A stretch of DNA of 64,000 nt, taken from assembly GCF_041435215.1 (NCBI RefSeq), contig NZ_CP108394.1, positions 10,354,001 through 10,418,000 of the forward strand, read 5' to 3'. Each line of letters opens with the position of its first letter. Positions within the stretch are counted from its first letter, which is position 1. The notes beneath the pieces were generated by a model. It worked only from the letters and a program-made list of their open reading frames with translations. It was not told the DNA's origin and searched no databases. The stretch is from Streptomyces sp. NBC_01314. GTDB taxonomy: Bacteria > Actinomycetota > Actinomycetes > Streptomycetales > Streptomycetaceae. This document shows positions 43,418-52,721 of the stretch, piece by piece. Position numbers and translations under genes: made by a program.

Positions 43418-45768
43418 TGGCTGACCTCTTTCTCGGGTGCGGCCGCTGCCGCCGCACCGGGCTCGTCTGTGTCGTCGTCGAAGTCGTCGTCGGGCAGGGC
43501 CAGCAGGCTGGTGGCGCGCAGCCGCTCGGACAGATCCTGTGGTGGCGGGATCGGGCGTTCGGGGACGGCGGCTTCACGGCGTCGTCGACGTTCGTTGGTG
43601 ACCGCGTCCCGTCCCTGCTCGGCGCGTTCGCGCCAGCGCAGTGGGACGACCTTGCCGTCGTCCGATCCGGTGCGCGCCGCGGGAACGGCGGCGGGCGCAG
43701 GCGCGGCGGGCGCCGACTGGGCCGCGGTGGCGTCGGCGGGGCGGTCGGCCGCGGCGGCCGCGGCCTGAGTCACTTCGCGGGCGTGCTCGGTGCGCTGCTT
43801 CTTCGTCAGTTGCGTCGGCCACTGCTCGACGGGGATCTTCCCGCCGATCACTTCGAGGAGGACGGGCAGGAGTTCCTTGTCCGACTTCGGCGTCAGCCCG
43901 CGCTTACGCAGTTCGCGCATGGCCTCGCGTACGCGGGCGTCACTGAAAGCGGGGAACTGCCCTTCCTCGGGCAGGCCCACCCAGCGCAGGGCGTGCCAGT
44001 CGTGGGTAAGCGGATCCCGGAAGAACACGAAACAGGGATCGCGCGGGTCCCGGTGGATGACGTAGCGGTTCTTGTCTTTGCCGCCGCGCCGGGAGAGCTC
44101 CCCGCGGTACGGGTCCAGGGCCTCGCCGTCGTACCACAGGTTCTTGATCTTCACGCCGCGCTTGCCGTGGATCATGACCTGGTGGCTGGGCAGGAGCTGG
44201 TAGTACAGCTCGGGCGAGGGGATCCGCAGGGCGAAGCCGCCTTGCGTCATAGAGGCGGCGAACAGGCTGTTGGGGCTGTGGTCGCCGCCCGGATCCCAGC
44301 TCGGTGCGTAGGAGTCGAAGCGGCGGTTCTGCCAGATCCCCACGATCCAGGTGGCGATGATGTGCTCCATCTCCGCCACAGTCAGGCAGGCGTCAGCCTC
44401 CGGGTCGGCGCCGCGGTCGGCAGTGTCCACGCCCTGATAGCCGAGCAGGGGAGCGAACAGCAGCGACCGGATGGCACCGAAGGCGCGTTCCACAGCCTTC
44501 TTGTCGGTGGGGCGCAGCACCCGGCTCGGTTTGATGTTCGCGCCGAGTACCCGCTGGACCTCGACCAGGTGGTGGTTGCGGTAGACGGAGCCGTGGTCGG
44601 TGGTGACGGTCTCCGGGGCGAAGAACGGCAGCCCGGCCACCTCGTACCCGGCGAAGTCGGCCACCACCGTGCCCGGGATGCCGGGATAGGCCCACCGCAT
44701 GTCCTCGCCCCAGTCCGGGCGCATGGGGAGCGGCATCGTCATGTCCCGCAGCACCATCGCCACGTCGATCGAGGAATCCGAGACCAGGCTGAGCCGGAAA
44801 GCCACAATCGAGTGCGTGTACACGTCGAGCGCCAGCGTGAGATGCACCGAGACCGGATCGCCGAACACGTTTTCCAGGACCTTCACCGGCAGCACTGTGG
44901 TGTCCAGGGCCACCACCTGCCCGGGCCGGTGCACCACCACGTGCCGGCCCGTTGCGTACTTCTGAGCCATGGCCGCCGAGCGTGCATAGCGCTGCCGCCC
45001 GCCGTTGGAGCCGAACCAGTCCCGCCACACCCGGCGCAGCACGTCGTAGCTGGGGACCTTGGTCTTCTCTCCGAAGGTCTCCCGTACGTACTGGTGGATG
45101 AGACGTTCGCGGTCCCGCCCTGTCAGCTTCGCCCGCCGCAGGCTCTCATCACGTACGGCGAACAGCGCCTCGCGCACCTCCGGGGTGATTCGGTGCCCGG
45201 TCGCCTCCCGTAGCCACCGGTCGTCCGAGAGGCCGATCGGCCCGAGCTTGCGCCGTGCCGTGTCCCAGCGCACCAGCGTCCGCGCGCTCACCTTGTGCAG
45301 GGCCAGCGACTTCGCCAGCGCGAGATCCATGGCCTTCGCCTTGCGCAGCTCGGCCTCCTTTGCCTTTCGGCGCTGCGTCAGCGTTGTGGTCTCCGGGTCG
45401 TACTGTGGGAGAGGTTCGTGCGGCAGCGCGGCGTCCGGATCGCCGCTGCGGTAGCCGGTCTCGACCTCTCGGATGTGCTCCAACCGCCGCATCACGTGTT
45501 CTCGTTGAACCGGCGGGAGGTCTGCCATCGACTTCGGCTGGCGGCCCCGGCTGGCGGCCGGGAGATCCTTGCGGGTCCGGGTGGACGGCCGGCAACCGGG
45601 GCGGTGGATCAGCTCGCTCAGCTGCACCTTCCACGGCGCGCCCTCGTCCCCGATCAGTGTCACGCGGCCCAGATGAGGCAGACACGTCTCGACCCGCCAC
45701 GCCCCACCATCGATGATCAGCTCGGTGCCAGGCTCCAGCACCCATGTCGATGCCGTCTCAGTACTCAC
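43414..45768 (-). CDS. tnsB: TnsB/Mu-type DDE transposase
   Basis: 784 aa. N-terminal DNA-binding region with helix-turn-helix domains, RNase-H core with Asp289 (VVALDTTVL), Asp391 (TTDHGSVYRN) and Glu427 (KKAVERAFGA), a canonical DD(35)E spacing, then a Mu C-terminal beta barrel and an Ala/Pro-rich linker ending in an acidic tail (DDDFDDDTDE) that may contact TniB. It cuts and joins the 3' ends. The ATG overlaps the tnsA stop (ATGA). Confidence 0.9.
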   Translation of the reverse strand: MSTETASTWVLEPGTELIIDGGAWRVETCLPHLGRVTLIGDEGAPWKVQLSELIHRPGCRPSTRTRKDLPAASRGRQPKSMADLPPVQREHVMRRLEHIREVETGYRSGDPDAALPHEPLPQYDPETTTLTQRRKAKEAELRKAKAMDLALAKSLALHKVSARTLVRWDTARRKLGPIGLSDDRWLREATGHRITPEVREALFAVRDESLRRAKLTGRDRERLIHQYVRETFGEKTKVPSYDVLRRVWRDWFGSNGGRQRYARSAAMAQKYATGRHVVVHRPGQVVALDTTVLPVKVLENVFGDPVSVHLTLALDVYTHSIVAFRLSLVSDSSIDVAMVLRDMTMPLPMRPDWGEDMRWAYPGIPGTVVADFAGYEVAGLPFFAPETVTTDHGSVYRNHHLVEVQRVLGANIKPSRVLRPTDKKAVERAFGAIRSLLFAPLLGYQGVDTADRGADPEADACLTVAEMEHIIATWIVGIWQNRRFDSYAPSWDPGGDHSPNSLFAASMTQGGFALRIPSPELYYQLLPSHQVMIHGKRGVKIKNLWYDGEALDPYRGELSRRGGKDKNRYVIHRDPRDPCFVFFRDPLTHDWHALRWVGLPEEGQFPAFSDARVREAMRELRKRGLTPKSDKELLPVLLEVIGGKIPVEQWPTQLTKKQRTEHAREVTQAAAAAADRPADATAAQSAPAAPAPAAVPAARTGSDDGKVVPLRWRERAEQGRDAVTNERRRRREAAVPERPIPPPQDLSERLRATSLLALPDDDFDDDTDEPGAAAAAAPEKEVSQ

Positions 45769-46649
45769 GACCGCACCCCGCGAGACTCTACGGATGCAAG
45801 CCGGATCAGGCTCGCGTCCCTGTACGGTGCGGAGAGGTCCGCACCGAGCTCTCTACGCCACAGCAAGTGAAGGGCATGGGCCCGGGCCACTGCGGGGATG
45901 GAGCACCGCTCGACCAAGTCCCCTAGCGGCAGTGGTCCTTGGGAGGCAGCTGCGCGCAGCTGGCCGTGCATGTCAAGCACATTGGTCAACGGCCGGCGCT
46001 CGGCGGAGAATGCGTCCACCGTTTCCCACACGTGCCGACGCCAGCCGGTCACCACGCCGTAGCGCCATCCGGCGGCCAGGGCGGCCTCGAACGTCGCGGC
46101 GAACTTCAGCTCGTCCTCGGAGCGAATCCGACCGGCCGGCCGAACATCGATCACGAACGGACCGGTATCGGTCAGCAGCAGGTAGTCCGGCGTGTGATCC
46201 ACCCGCTTGCCACCCACGTAGAAGCGAAGCCGGAACGGCTGCGAGAGCGCCTCACGCAGCCCCGCCGCGAAGTCGGCGACGAGGAGCAGACACTCCTCCT
46301 CGAAGCTCTCATAACCGTGATGCCGACTCGTGGACACCATGTACTCGAGCCCGGGCCGGTGGTACTGGTCGGTCCGCCAAGTGAACCGACGCACCGGCAC
46401 TGTGCGTGAGACAACCACCTCGCTGAGGTCGCGCACCGAGTACGTGGCGGCAGCGTCCCGCCCGAACTTCCATCTCGTCGTCCAGCGACGGGCCCATCGT
46501 TCGTCGAGGTCCAGCTGGTGCGCGTACTCGGTGAATCCCCGATGCAGGAATGCCAGATCCTCCAGGCGGCAGGAGTCGGACCACGTCTCCTTCTGTGGCC
46601 CTTCCAGCACCTGGCGGACGGAACTCGCACCGGAAGCTTTCATTTGCAT
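45765..46649 (-). CDS. tnsA: TnsA-like endonuclease of the heteromeric transposase
   Basis: 294 aa from ATG 46649 (GGAG 8 nt upstream). The PD-(D/E)XK-like core shows YESFEEECLL (Glu114-119), DHTPDYLLL (Asp155) and PFVIDVRP (Asp168-Val-Arg170). TnsA of Tn7 uses Glu63, Asp114 and Gln130-X-Lys132, so here the final Lys appears as Arg. The C-terminal part (SIPAVARAHALHLLWRREL) resembles a winged helix. It should cut the 5' strands and allow clean cut-and-paste movement. Confidence 0.8.
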   Translation of the reverse strand: MQMKASGASSVRQVLEGPQKETWSDSCRLEDLAFLHRGFTEYAHQLDLDERWARRWTTRWKFGRDAAATYSVRDLSEVVVSRTVPVRRFTWRTDQYHRPGLEYMVSTSRHHGYESFEEECLLLVADFAAGLREALSQPFRLRFYVGGKRVDHTPDYLLLTDTGPFVIDVRPAGRIRSEDELKFAATFEAALAAGWRYGVVTGWRRHVWETVDAFSAERRPLTNVLDMHGQLRAAASQGPLPLGDLVERCSIPAVARAHALHLLWRRELGADLSAPYRDASLIRLASVESRGVRS

Positions 46650-46795
46650 GTCCACCGCTCCTGAGCAGAACGAATACGGCCGCCAAGACCGGCCACGACG
46701 CTAAGGCGGTCACCGTCTGCGACTTGGGCAGATCGGCGACCTTCACACGAACGAGTGATTCCGTATCGATCGCACCAACGCGGCCTGCAGGGGCA

Positions 46796-47302
46796 CTACA
46801 TCGTCTTCTTGAACTGGGCCAGCCTGTCTGCGGTGTTGTCGGCCAGGTCAGCGGCGAGTTCGCGCACGTCAAGGGGAAGGCCCTCGTCCTTACTGGCACT
46901 GATTCCGGCACCGACGGCGCCGAGCAGGTCGAACAACGTGTCGTCGTCTGGCTCCTCGGTTGCCGAGGCGATTCTCTCTTCTCGTGGCGGTGCGGCCCGC
47001 TCCCGCTGTGACCTGTCTTCTGAGGTCGGGGATACCTCCAGCTCGAACAGCGGGAGCGGGGGTTGAAGGCCCGCCCAGGACGCGGCCGTTCTCCTACGCG
47101 ACGTGGGCGGGCGGTCTGTTGAGTGGCGCTTTGTGGGCCACTGGCCGAGGGGACTGGGCTGCGCGGGAGCCTGGGCATTCCGTTGGCGGGCGGCGCGCTC
47201 GCTCATCGTCCAGTGGAGCTGTTCGAGCCTGTAGACGCACCGCTGGCAGGCGCAGAGGGGAAGTACCGTGCCCGCCACCGCGATCTCGCCGACTTTGGCC
47301 AC
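46796..47302 (-). CDS. Hypothetical protein before tnsA, probably N-terminally broken
   Basis: 168 aa from GTG 47302. Its first part contains CACQRCVYRLEQLHW. Just before the GTG, in the same frame but without a start codon, the sequence reads SCFRCEQTNVP, so a Cys4 zinc ribbon (CFRC...CQRC) is split by the apparent start. The C-terminal half is Arg- then acid-rich (DDDTLFDLLGAVGAGI, VRELAADLADNTADRLAQF). No ribosome site is seen. Either it starts from an unusual codon or its 5' end is damaged. Confidence 0.45.
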   Translation of the reverse strand: MAKVGEIAVAGTVLPLCACQRCVYRLEQLHWTMSERAARQRNAQAPAQPSPLGQWPTKRHSTDRPPTSRRRTAASWAGLQPPLPLFELEVSPTSEDRSQRERAAPPREERIASATEEPDDDTLFDLLGAVGAGISASKDEGLPLDVRELAADLADNTADRLAQFKKTM

Positions 47303-47503
47303 GGGGACGTTCGTCTGCTCGCATCTGAAGCAGCTGGCGGTCGGCCCAGTCGAAACGGCTCCACAACTCTCCTGGCCTCACCCCCATGGCGGGCCCCCTC
47401 CTGGGAGATGGGGCATCGGGTTACGGCCGACGAGGGGCAGAAAGGCGGCGGGGCGCGCATGCCACACGAAGGAGCACGGCCCCGCTGCTGTCAACGGTCA
47501 TTG
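47303..47503. other. Stretch between the Tn7-like operon and IS21
   Basis: No supported gene. The right end of the Tn7-like element may lie here, but I saw no clear TnsB-type repeats. Confidence 0.3.
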
Positions 47504-47592
47504 AGATGCCCAGGTGGGTGGCCGTTGAGTGTCCAGGCTGGTGGCCATCAGAAACCCAGGTGTGTGACCAGTGGTGTTCCTGGGGGTGAGGG

Positions 47593-48366
47593 TCAGCTCA
47601 AGGGGACCACCCCCTTCCCTGCGAGGGCCTCGGCGAGGCGGTGCGAGTCGCCGGTGGTGGTCACGAGGTGAGCGTGGTGCATCAGGCGGTCGGTGCTCGC
47701 GCCCGCGAGAGTCTTCGGCATGATCGTGTCGAAGCCTGAGGGGTGGATGTTGCTGGTCACAGCGATGGACCGGCGTTCGTAGGCGGCGTCGATGATCCGG
47801 TAGAACGCCTCGGCGGCGTCTTCCCCGACAGGCAGCAAGCCGATGTCGTCGATGACGATGAGGTCCGCGCGGCAGATCCGGGCGACGGTCCGAGCGGTGG
47901 ACCCGTCGACCTTCGACTTCCCGATCGCGGCGCTGAGCGTCTCCAGGGTGAACCAGGACACCCGCAGGTCGTTCTCGATCGCGGCCTGGGCCAGGCCCTC
48001 GGTGAAGTGGCTCTTGCCCGTCCCCGACGGGCCGGCGATCACCAGATTCTCGGCGCGGCCGATCCACTCCAGCGTGATCAGGGAGTTCTGGGTGGGTTCG
48101 GGGATCGTGGAGTCCTCGGCCCGCCAGGAGCCCAGGGTCTTGCCGGTGGGGAAGTTCGCCGAGTGGCGGCGAAGACGCCGGGTGGCCGCGTCGCGGCCGG
48201 TGACCTCCTCGGCTATCAGCAGCCGCAGCACCTCGGCGGGGTCCCAGCGTTGTGCGCGGGCGGTGGCCAGCACATCGGGGGCGGCTTTGCGCATATAGGG
48301 CAGGCGCATGCGGCGCATGAGCTTGTCGAGTTCCTCGGGGAGGGCGGGCGGGCTGGGAAAACTCAC
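47593..48366 (-). CDS. istB: IS21 helper ATPase IstB
   Basis: 257 aa AAA+ protein: Walker A IAGPSGTGKSHF, Walker B LIVIDDIGLLP, sensor 1 SIAVTSNIHPSGF. It assembles on target DNA and activates the IstA transposase. The frame is intact. Its start is 60 bp after the istA stop. Confidence 0.93.
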   Translation of the reverse strand: MSFPSPPALPEELDKLMRRMRLPYMRKAAPDVLATARAQRWDPAEVLRLLIAEEVTGRDAATRRLRRHSANFPTGKTLGSWRAEDSTIPEPTQNSLITLEWIGRAENLVIAGPSGTGKSHFTEGLAQAAIENDLRVSWFTLETLSAAIGKSKVDGSTARTVARICRADLIVIDDIGLLPVGEDAAEAFYRIIDAAYERRSIAVTSNIHPSGFDTIMPKTLAGASTDRLMHHAHLVTTTGDSHRLAEALAGKGVVPLS

Positions 48367-48426
48367 GAAGGTGCCGTTCTCTTGAATGACGAGCAGTCAG
48401 TTTGGGGTGGTGGACGACGTGTTGGC

Positions 48427-49959
48427 TCAGCGGCCCAGGGCCTGCCAGCCGATGGTTCCGTTCTGGACGGAGTGGGACTCGTCCGCGCGGACGACCTCGC
48501 CGGCGGGCTTGCTGTCGGCGATGTGTCCCAGGATCGAGAGCAGGTCGTCGTCGGCGAAGCGCCCGGCCGTGGCCGCAAGGCCGAGGGCCTGGTCGACTTT
48601 GTCGTTGCCCAGGACGGTGGCCAGCTCGACCGCGCGGGCCATCTTGGCGCGGATGCGGACCGCGCCGGCGGGTCCGGCCTCCTTGAGCCAGCGCCCGGCC
48701 CCGGGGCCGATGCCAACGAACGCGATCTCCGCCTCCGAGCGGGGCCGCAGCCTCGGCTGGTGGATGCTGCGGCCGTCGGGATGGTCGGGGTAGTGCTCGT
48801 CGATGATCTGCGGAACACCCGGGGTGGAAAGCTGGTGGCGCCAAATCTCCGACAGGTCCCCGGAGTTGGTGCGGGCAGTGATGGACAGTTCCTCGCCGAC
48901 CACCCGGCACCACACCTTGGCACCGGTATAGCCCGGCGGGGTCGAGTAGCGCACCGCGTTGAAGCTGATCGTGCGGTCCGAGCCGACCAGCCTCTCCTCG
49001 CCCAGCGCAAGCGCGAGCGGCTCGATGGGCAGGACATGCAGTGTGGTGCGTTCGACGTCCAGACGGCTCGCGGGTATCTGCCCAGTCGCCCGGTGACGGC
49101 GCGAGTTCACGGCATCGCACCAGGTCAGGCAGGCATCGGCGAGCTCGGCGAAGGTGTCGTAGGCGGACAGCAGGTTCGCGCTGGTGGGCACCAGGTCGGC
49201 CTTCGCGATCCGGACCGTGGCCTCCGCACCACCCTTCGACTCGGGGTCGTAGGGCACGCAACTGACCACCTGGCAGCCGTAATGGCGGCCCGCGGCGACC
49301 ATCTGTGGATGCCGCACCGGGATCCCGGCGATGTGCTCGACGGTGACCGTCTTCGCATTGTCGGTCAGTACATACGTCGGCGCCCCGCCGATCCGCCTGA
49401 GCGTGGTGTCCAGGCAGGCCACCAGCGTGCCCAGCGTGCAGTCCCAGACCGGGATCACGACCCGGAACCGCGACCAGGACAGCCATGCGCAGAACAACCA
49501 GGTCCGACGCCCCGCGATGCGCGGACCCTCGCCCCAGTCGAACTGCAGCCACCGGCCCGGCTCGGGAATCCACGGCCGGTAGGTGCGGCGCTTGCCCGCC
49601 TTCCACGCCACTTTTGCCGCGTTCACCGCCCGTCTCGTCGAGCGCGCGCTGCCCCGGTAGCCCATCTTCACGAGCTTGTCGTGGACCACATCGGCGCGGA
49701 TCGTCGCCTTCGACTGCTCGACCCACTCCTCGACCTTCTCCAGGAACGCGTCGATCATCTTCGGCCGCGGCTCTCGCTCATAGGGATTGCGCCCGCCGTT
49801 GCGGGCCTCGACATACCGCTTGACCGTCTTCGGGTCGTGCCCCGTCAAGGTCGCCGCCGACCAGACCGTCCCGGTCAGGTCGTACGCCTCAAGGATTTCC
49901 ATAATCTCCGTGTCAGACTTCGTCACAGGACCTCTCCGGCCGGTAGCTGATGCGCGCAA
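48427..49959 (-). CDS. istA: IS21 transposase IstA
   Basis: 510 aa. N-terminal HTH (LTGHDPKTVKRYVEARN), RNase-H core with Asp in RWLQFDWGEG, Asp in YVLTDNAKTV and Glu in KGGAEATVRIAK, C-terminal beta barrel. Intact, so the element may be active. Confidence 0.93.
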   Translation of the reverse strand: MRASATGRRGPVTKSDTEIMEILEAYDLTGTVWSAATLTGHDPKTVKRYVEARNGGRNPYEREPRPKMIDAFLEKVEEWVEQSKATIRADVVHDKLVKMGYRGSARSTRRAVNAAKVAWKAGKRRTYRPWIPEPGRWLQFDWGEGPRIAGRRTWLFCAWLSWSRFRVVIPVWDCTLGTLVACLDTTLRRIGGAPTYVLTDNAKTVTVEHIAGIPVRHPQMVAAGRHYGCQVVSCVPYDPESKGGAEATVRIAKADLVPTSANLLSAYDTFAELADACLTWCDAVNSRRHRATGQIPASRLDVERTTLHVLPIEPLALALGEERLVGSDRTISFNAVRYSTPPGYTGAKVWCRVVGEELSITARTNSGDLSEIWRHQLSTPGVPQIIDEHYPDHPDGRSIHQPRLRPRSEAEIAFVGIGPGAGRWLKEAGPAGAVRIRAKMARAVELATVLGNDKVDQALGLAATAGRFADDDLLSILGHIADSKPAGEVVRADESHSVQNGTIGWQALGR

Positions 49960-50054
49960 ACACCAGCAAACGGTCGGAGGGGTCTCCTCCAGTTAAGGAA
50001 GTGATCAGGAACACCACTGGTCAGACGGCCATCCACCTGGAATTCCGGTGGCCA

Positions 50055-50390
50055 TCAGCCTGGACTCGGCTGGCCGCACATCTGGACTTTGCCACGGCCG
50101 CCGTCAGCTGCAAGCGGCAGCGTGAAATCCACACCTTGAAGAGCTGAGACGGCGTCCAGCCAGCTCTGGGCGCGTCGGTCCACGAGAAGGTCGATGAAGG
50201 CCGGCTCAGTGGCCGAGGCGATGACGCGGACTTGAATGCGTGCCCATCGGACAGCCGAAGCGGCGGTCGGCTGCGCGGCACAGCTGATGCGCCGCCCGTC
50301 CGTATGACGCCACTCGCACCAGAACCCGGACTCAAGCCCGCAGACGGCGCGTGCCGACGTGGGAGAGGCGTGAAGGAGCAGTGCGGTCAC
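50055..50390 (-). pseudogene. Hypothetical ORF truncated by IS21
   Basis: 111 codons from GTG 50390: FWCEWRHTDGRRISCAAQPT, VRWARIQVRVIASATEPAFI, DLLVDRRAQSWLDAVSALQG. The protein looks genuine but its stop codon at 50055-50057 lies inside the IS21 end, so its C-terminus is lost. The family is unknown. Confidence 0.5.
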
Positions 50391-50700
50391 CGTCTGCTAC
50401 CCGGATCCCGAGGACCGGGCCCAGCTGCACGCGCTGGAGCGTGCCTGGGCGCAGTGGGACCCCGGTGTGCCGCTGGTCCGGCTGACGTCCGAGCGCCGCA
50501 GCCTGGGCCGCCCCATCGCCGCGTACGTCCGTGAGGTGGCGGCGGAGCCGGCCACCCGGGTCACCGTCCTGATCCCGGAGGCCGAGCCCGAGCGGCTGTG
50601 GCAGCGGCTGCTGCAGAACCAGCGGGGCGCGGTCGTCGCCCACGCCGTACGACGCGAGACCGACGCGGTGATCTGTCGGCTGCGCTTCCGGCTGCTGTGA
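50374..50700 (+). pseudogene. Cytosolic C-terminus of an APC-type (KimA-like) permease
   Basis: An open frame without a start codon reads TVCYPDPEDRAQLHALERAW, DPGVPLVRLTSERRSLGRPI, TRVTVLIPEAEPERLWQRLL, QNQRGAVVAHAVRR. This is the Usp-like cytosolic domain at the end of KUP/KimA-like APC permeases, some of which import potassium. The whole membrane part is missing: the frame begins at the junction with mobile DNA near 50375. Its position just before kdp fits a lost second potassium importer. Confidence 0.65.
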
Positions 50701-50878
50701 GCGGGACGCTCCGCACCGTCACGTGAGCTCCGCCACCGATGACGACCAGGGACGTATGGATCCCGTCAAAGGTGTGGGTGCGGCCGTATGAGAGCCGTCA
50801 ATGGCCGACCGAATCCGGCCAGAGTCGCGGTTTCCTCTAACTGTCCGTTCTTCCCGAACCTCACTCCAGGAGTTCGCG
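50701..50878 (+). promoter_or_regulatory. kdp promoter region
   Basis: 178 bp between the permease remnant and the kdp operon. Direct repeats CCGTCAAAGG (50763-50772) and CCGTCAATGG (50795-50804), 32 bp apart, could be KdpE sites. No DevR-like box is present, so kdp seems outside that regulon. Confidence 0.35.
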
Positions 50879-50962
50879 ATGGCCGATCTGGCCTTCGTCG
50901 TCACCACGATCGCCGTGTTCGCGCTGGTGGCCTTCGTCGCCAAGGGGGTGACGAAGCTGTGA
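50879..50962 (+). CDS. 27-aa membrane peptide leading the kdp operon
   Basis: ATG 50879 with AGGAG 6-7 nt upstream encodes [20 protein letters not shown] followed by KGVTKL: one transmembrane helix and a basic end. Its stop overlaps the kdpF start (GTGA). It resembles KdpF in size and hydrophobicity but precedes the true kdpF. It could be a second KdpF-like stabilising peptide or a leader for coupling. Confidence 0.65.
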   Translation: MADLAFVVTTIAVFALVAFVAKGVTKL

Positions 50963-51048
50963 CCGTCGAGAACATCGTCGGCCTGATCGTGGCCGTCTCC
51001 CTGCTGGGCTATCTCGTCCTCGCCCTGATCTTCCCGGAGAGGTTCTGA
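50959..51048 (+). CDS. kdpF: Potassium-transporting ATPase subunit F
   Basis: 29 aa ([28 protein letters not shown]). One helix and the FPERF ending are typical of KdpF, which stabilises the KdpABC complex in the membrane. GTG start inside the previous stop; kdpA begins 8 bp downstream. Confidence 0.85.
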   Translation: MTVENIVGLIVAVSLLGYLVLALIFPERF

Positions 51049-51056
51049 GATCTGAT

Positions 51057-52721
51057 ATGGGTCCCGTACTCGCCGGCGTGCTCCAGCTACTGGCCCTCAT
51101 AGCGGCGTTGGCGCTCGCCTACGTCCCCCTCGGCAACTACATGGCCAAGGTCTACTCCTCCGACCAGCACTGGCGCGTCGAGAAGTGGATCTACAAGGGC
51201 ATCGGCGCCAACCCCGACACCGAGATGCGCTGGCCCGCGTACCTGCGCGGCGTGCTCGCCTTCTCGGCGGTCGGTGTCCTGTTCCTGTACCTCCTCCAGC
51301 GGCTGCAGGGTGTGCTGCCCGGCTCGCTGGGCTTCTCCTCCATCGACGCCGACCAGGCGTTCAACACCGCCGCGTCGTTCGTGACGAACACCAACTGGCA
51401 GTCGTACTACGGCGAGCAGGCGATGGGTCACGTCGTCCAGGTCGGAGGGCTGGCCGTACAGAACTTCGTCTCGGCTGCCGTGGGCATCGCCGTCGCCGTC
51501 GCGCTCGTACGCGGCTTCGCCCGCTCCCGCTCCGGTGAGCTGGGCAACTTCTGGTCCGACATGGTGCGCGGGGTGACCCGCATCCTGCTGCCGCTCGCGT
51601 TCGTCGCGGCGATCGTGCTGGTCGCCTGCGGGACCATCCAGAACTTCTCCGGCATCCACGAGGTCGGCCAGTTCATGGGCGGCTCGCAGCAGTGGAACGG
51701 CGGCGCCGTCGCCTCCACCGAGGCCATCAAGGAAGTCGGCACCAACGGCGGCGGCATCTTCAACGCCAACTCCGCCCACCCGTTCGAGAACCCGACTCCC
51801 TTCACCAACCTCTTCGAGATCTTCCTGCTGCTGGTCATCCCGTTCGCCCTGACCCGCACGTTCGGTGTCATGGTCGGCTCGGTCAAGCAGGGCTACGCGA
51901 TCCTCGCCACGATGGCCACCATCTGGCTCGGGTTCACCGCCCTGATGATGTGGACCGAGTTCGCCCACCACGGCCCGGCGCTCGACATCGCCGGCGGAGC
52001 CATGGAGGGCAAGGAGAACCGCTTCGGTGTCGGCGCCTCCTCGATCTTCGCGGTGGCGACCACGCTCACCTCGACCGGCGCGGTGAACTCCTTCCACTCC
52101 TCCTTCACCGGCCTCGGCGGCGGGATCACCATGCTCGGCATGCAGCTGGGCGAGATCGCGCCCGGCGGTGTCGGCTCCGGCCTCTACGGCATGCTGATCA
52201 TGGCGATCATCGCGGTGTTCATCGCCGGGCTGATGGTCGGCAGGACGCCCGAGTACCTGGGCAAGAAGATCGGCACCCGCGAGATCAAGTTCGCGGCCTG
52301 CTACATCCTCATCACCCCGGCACTGGTGCTCGTCCTCAGCGCTGCGGCGATGGCCCTGCCCACCCCGGGCAACTCGATGACCAACTCCGGCGCGCACGGG
52401 TTCTCCGAGATCCTGTACGCCTACACCTCGGCGTCCAACAACAACGGCTCGGCCTTCGCCGGGCTGAACGCCGACACCCAGTGGTTCAACAGCACGCTCG
52501 GCATCGCGATGCTGCTCGGCCGGTTCCTGCCGATGGTGTTCGTGCTGGCGCTGGCCGGCTCGCTCGCCGAGCAGAAACCGGTCCCGGCCACCGCGGGCAC
52601 CCTGCGCACCGAAAAGCCGCTGTTCACCGGGCTGTTGGTGGGCGCGATCCTGATCATCACCGGTCTGACCTACTTCCCGGCGCTCGCGCTGGGCCCGCTT
52701 GCCGAGGGGCTGGCGTCATGA
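51057..52721 (+). CDS. kdpA: Potassium-transporting ATPase subunit A
   Basis: 554 aa, full length, about ten helices. Selectivity-filter loops are visible: [34 protein letters not shown], and [28 protein letters not shown]. This is the channel-like K+-binding subunit. Confidence 0.97.
   Translation: MGPVLAGVLQLLALIAALALAYVPLGNYMAKVYSSDQHWRVEKWIYKGIGANPDTEMRWPAYLRGVLAFSAVGVLFLYLLQRLQGVLPGSLGFSSIDADQAFNTAASFVTNTNWQSYYGEQAMGHVVQVGGLAVQNFVSAAVGIAVAVALVRGFARSRSGELGNFWSDMVRGVTRILLPLAFVAAIVLVACGTIQNFSGIHEVGQFMGGSQQWNGGAVASTEAIKEVGTNGGGIFNANSAHPFENPTPFTNLFEIFLLLVIPFALTRTFGVMVGSVKQGYAILATMATIWLGFTALMMWTEFAHHGPALDIAGGAMEGKENRFGVGASSIFAVATTLTSTGAVNSFHSSFTGLGGGITMLGMQLGEIAPGGVGSGLYGMLIMAIIAVFIAGLMVGRTPEYLGKKIGTREIKFAACYILITPALVLVLSAAAMALPTPGNSMTNSGAHGFSEILYAYTSASNNNGSAFAGLNADTQWFNSTLGIAMLLGRFLPMVFVLALAGSLAEQKPVPATAGTLRTEKPLFTGLLVGAILIITGLTYFPALALGPLAEGLAS

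Larger units (their letters stand above)
39841..47302 (-). mobile_element. Tn7-like transposition module (tnsA-tnsB-tniB-tniQ'-tniQ)
   Basis: One leftward operon holds a TnsA-type endonuclease, a TnsB/Mu-type DDE transposase, a TniB/TnsC ATPase, a collapsed TniQ and a full TniQ. Overlapping ATGA junctions link tnsA to tnsB, tnsB to tniB and tniQ' to tniQ. This is the core of a heteromeric cut-and-paste Tn7-like system. I could not find terminal repeats or a target duplication by eye, so the limits given are those of the genes. Confidence 0.7.
47504..50069 (-). mobile_element. IS21-family insertion sequence
   Basis: A complete element with istA and istB reading leftward. The left end has three repeats of CCAGGTGGGTGGCC type at about 22-bp steps and TGACCAGTGGTGTTCCTG (47565-47582). 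The right end has the exact complement CAGGAACACCACTGGTCA (50006-50023) and CAGCCTGGAC (50056-50065) against GTCCAGGCTG (47531-47540). Such multiple terminal repeats are typical of IS21. Outer limits are good to about 25 bp. Confidence 0.82.

Noticed and set aside
47504..47582. Three spaced repeats that could suggest a small CRISPR-like array
   Set aside because: They are the imperfect terminal repeats of IS21, matched in inverted form at the other end. No CRISPR was seen.
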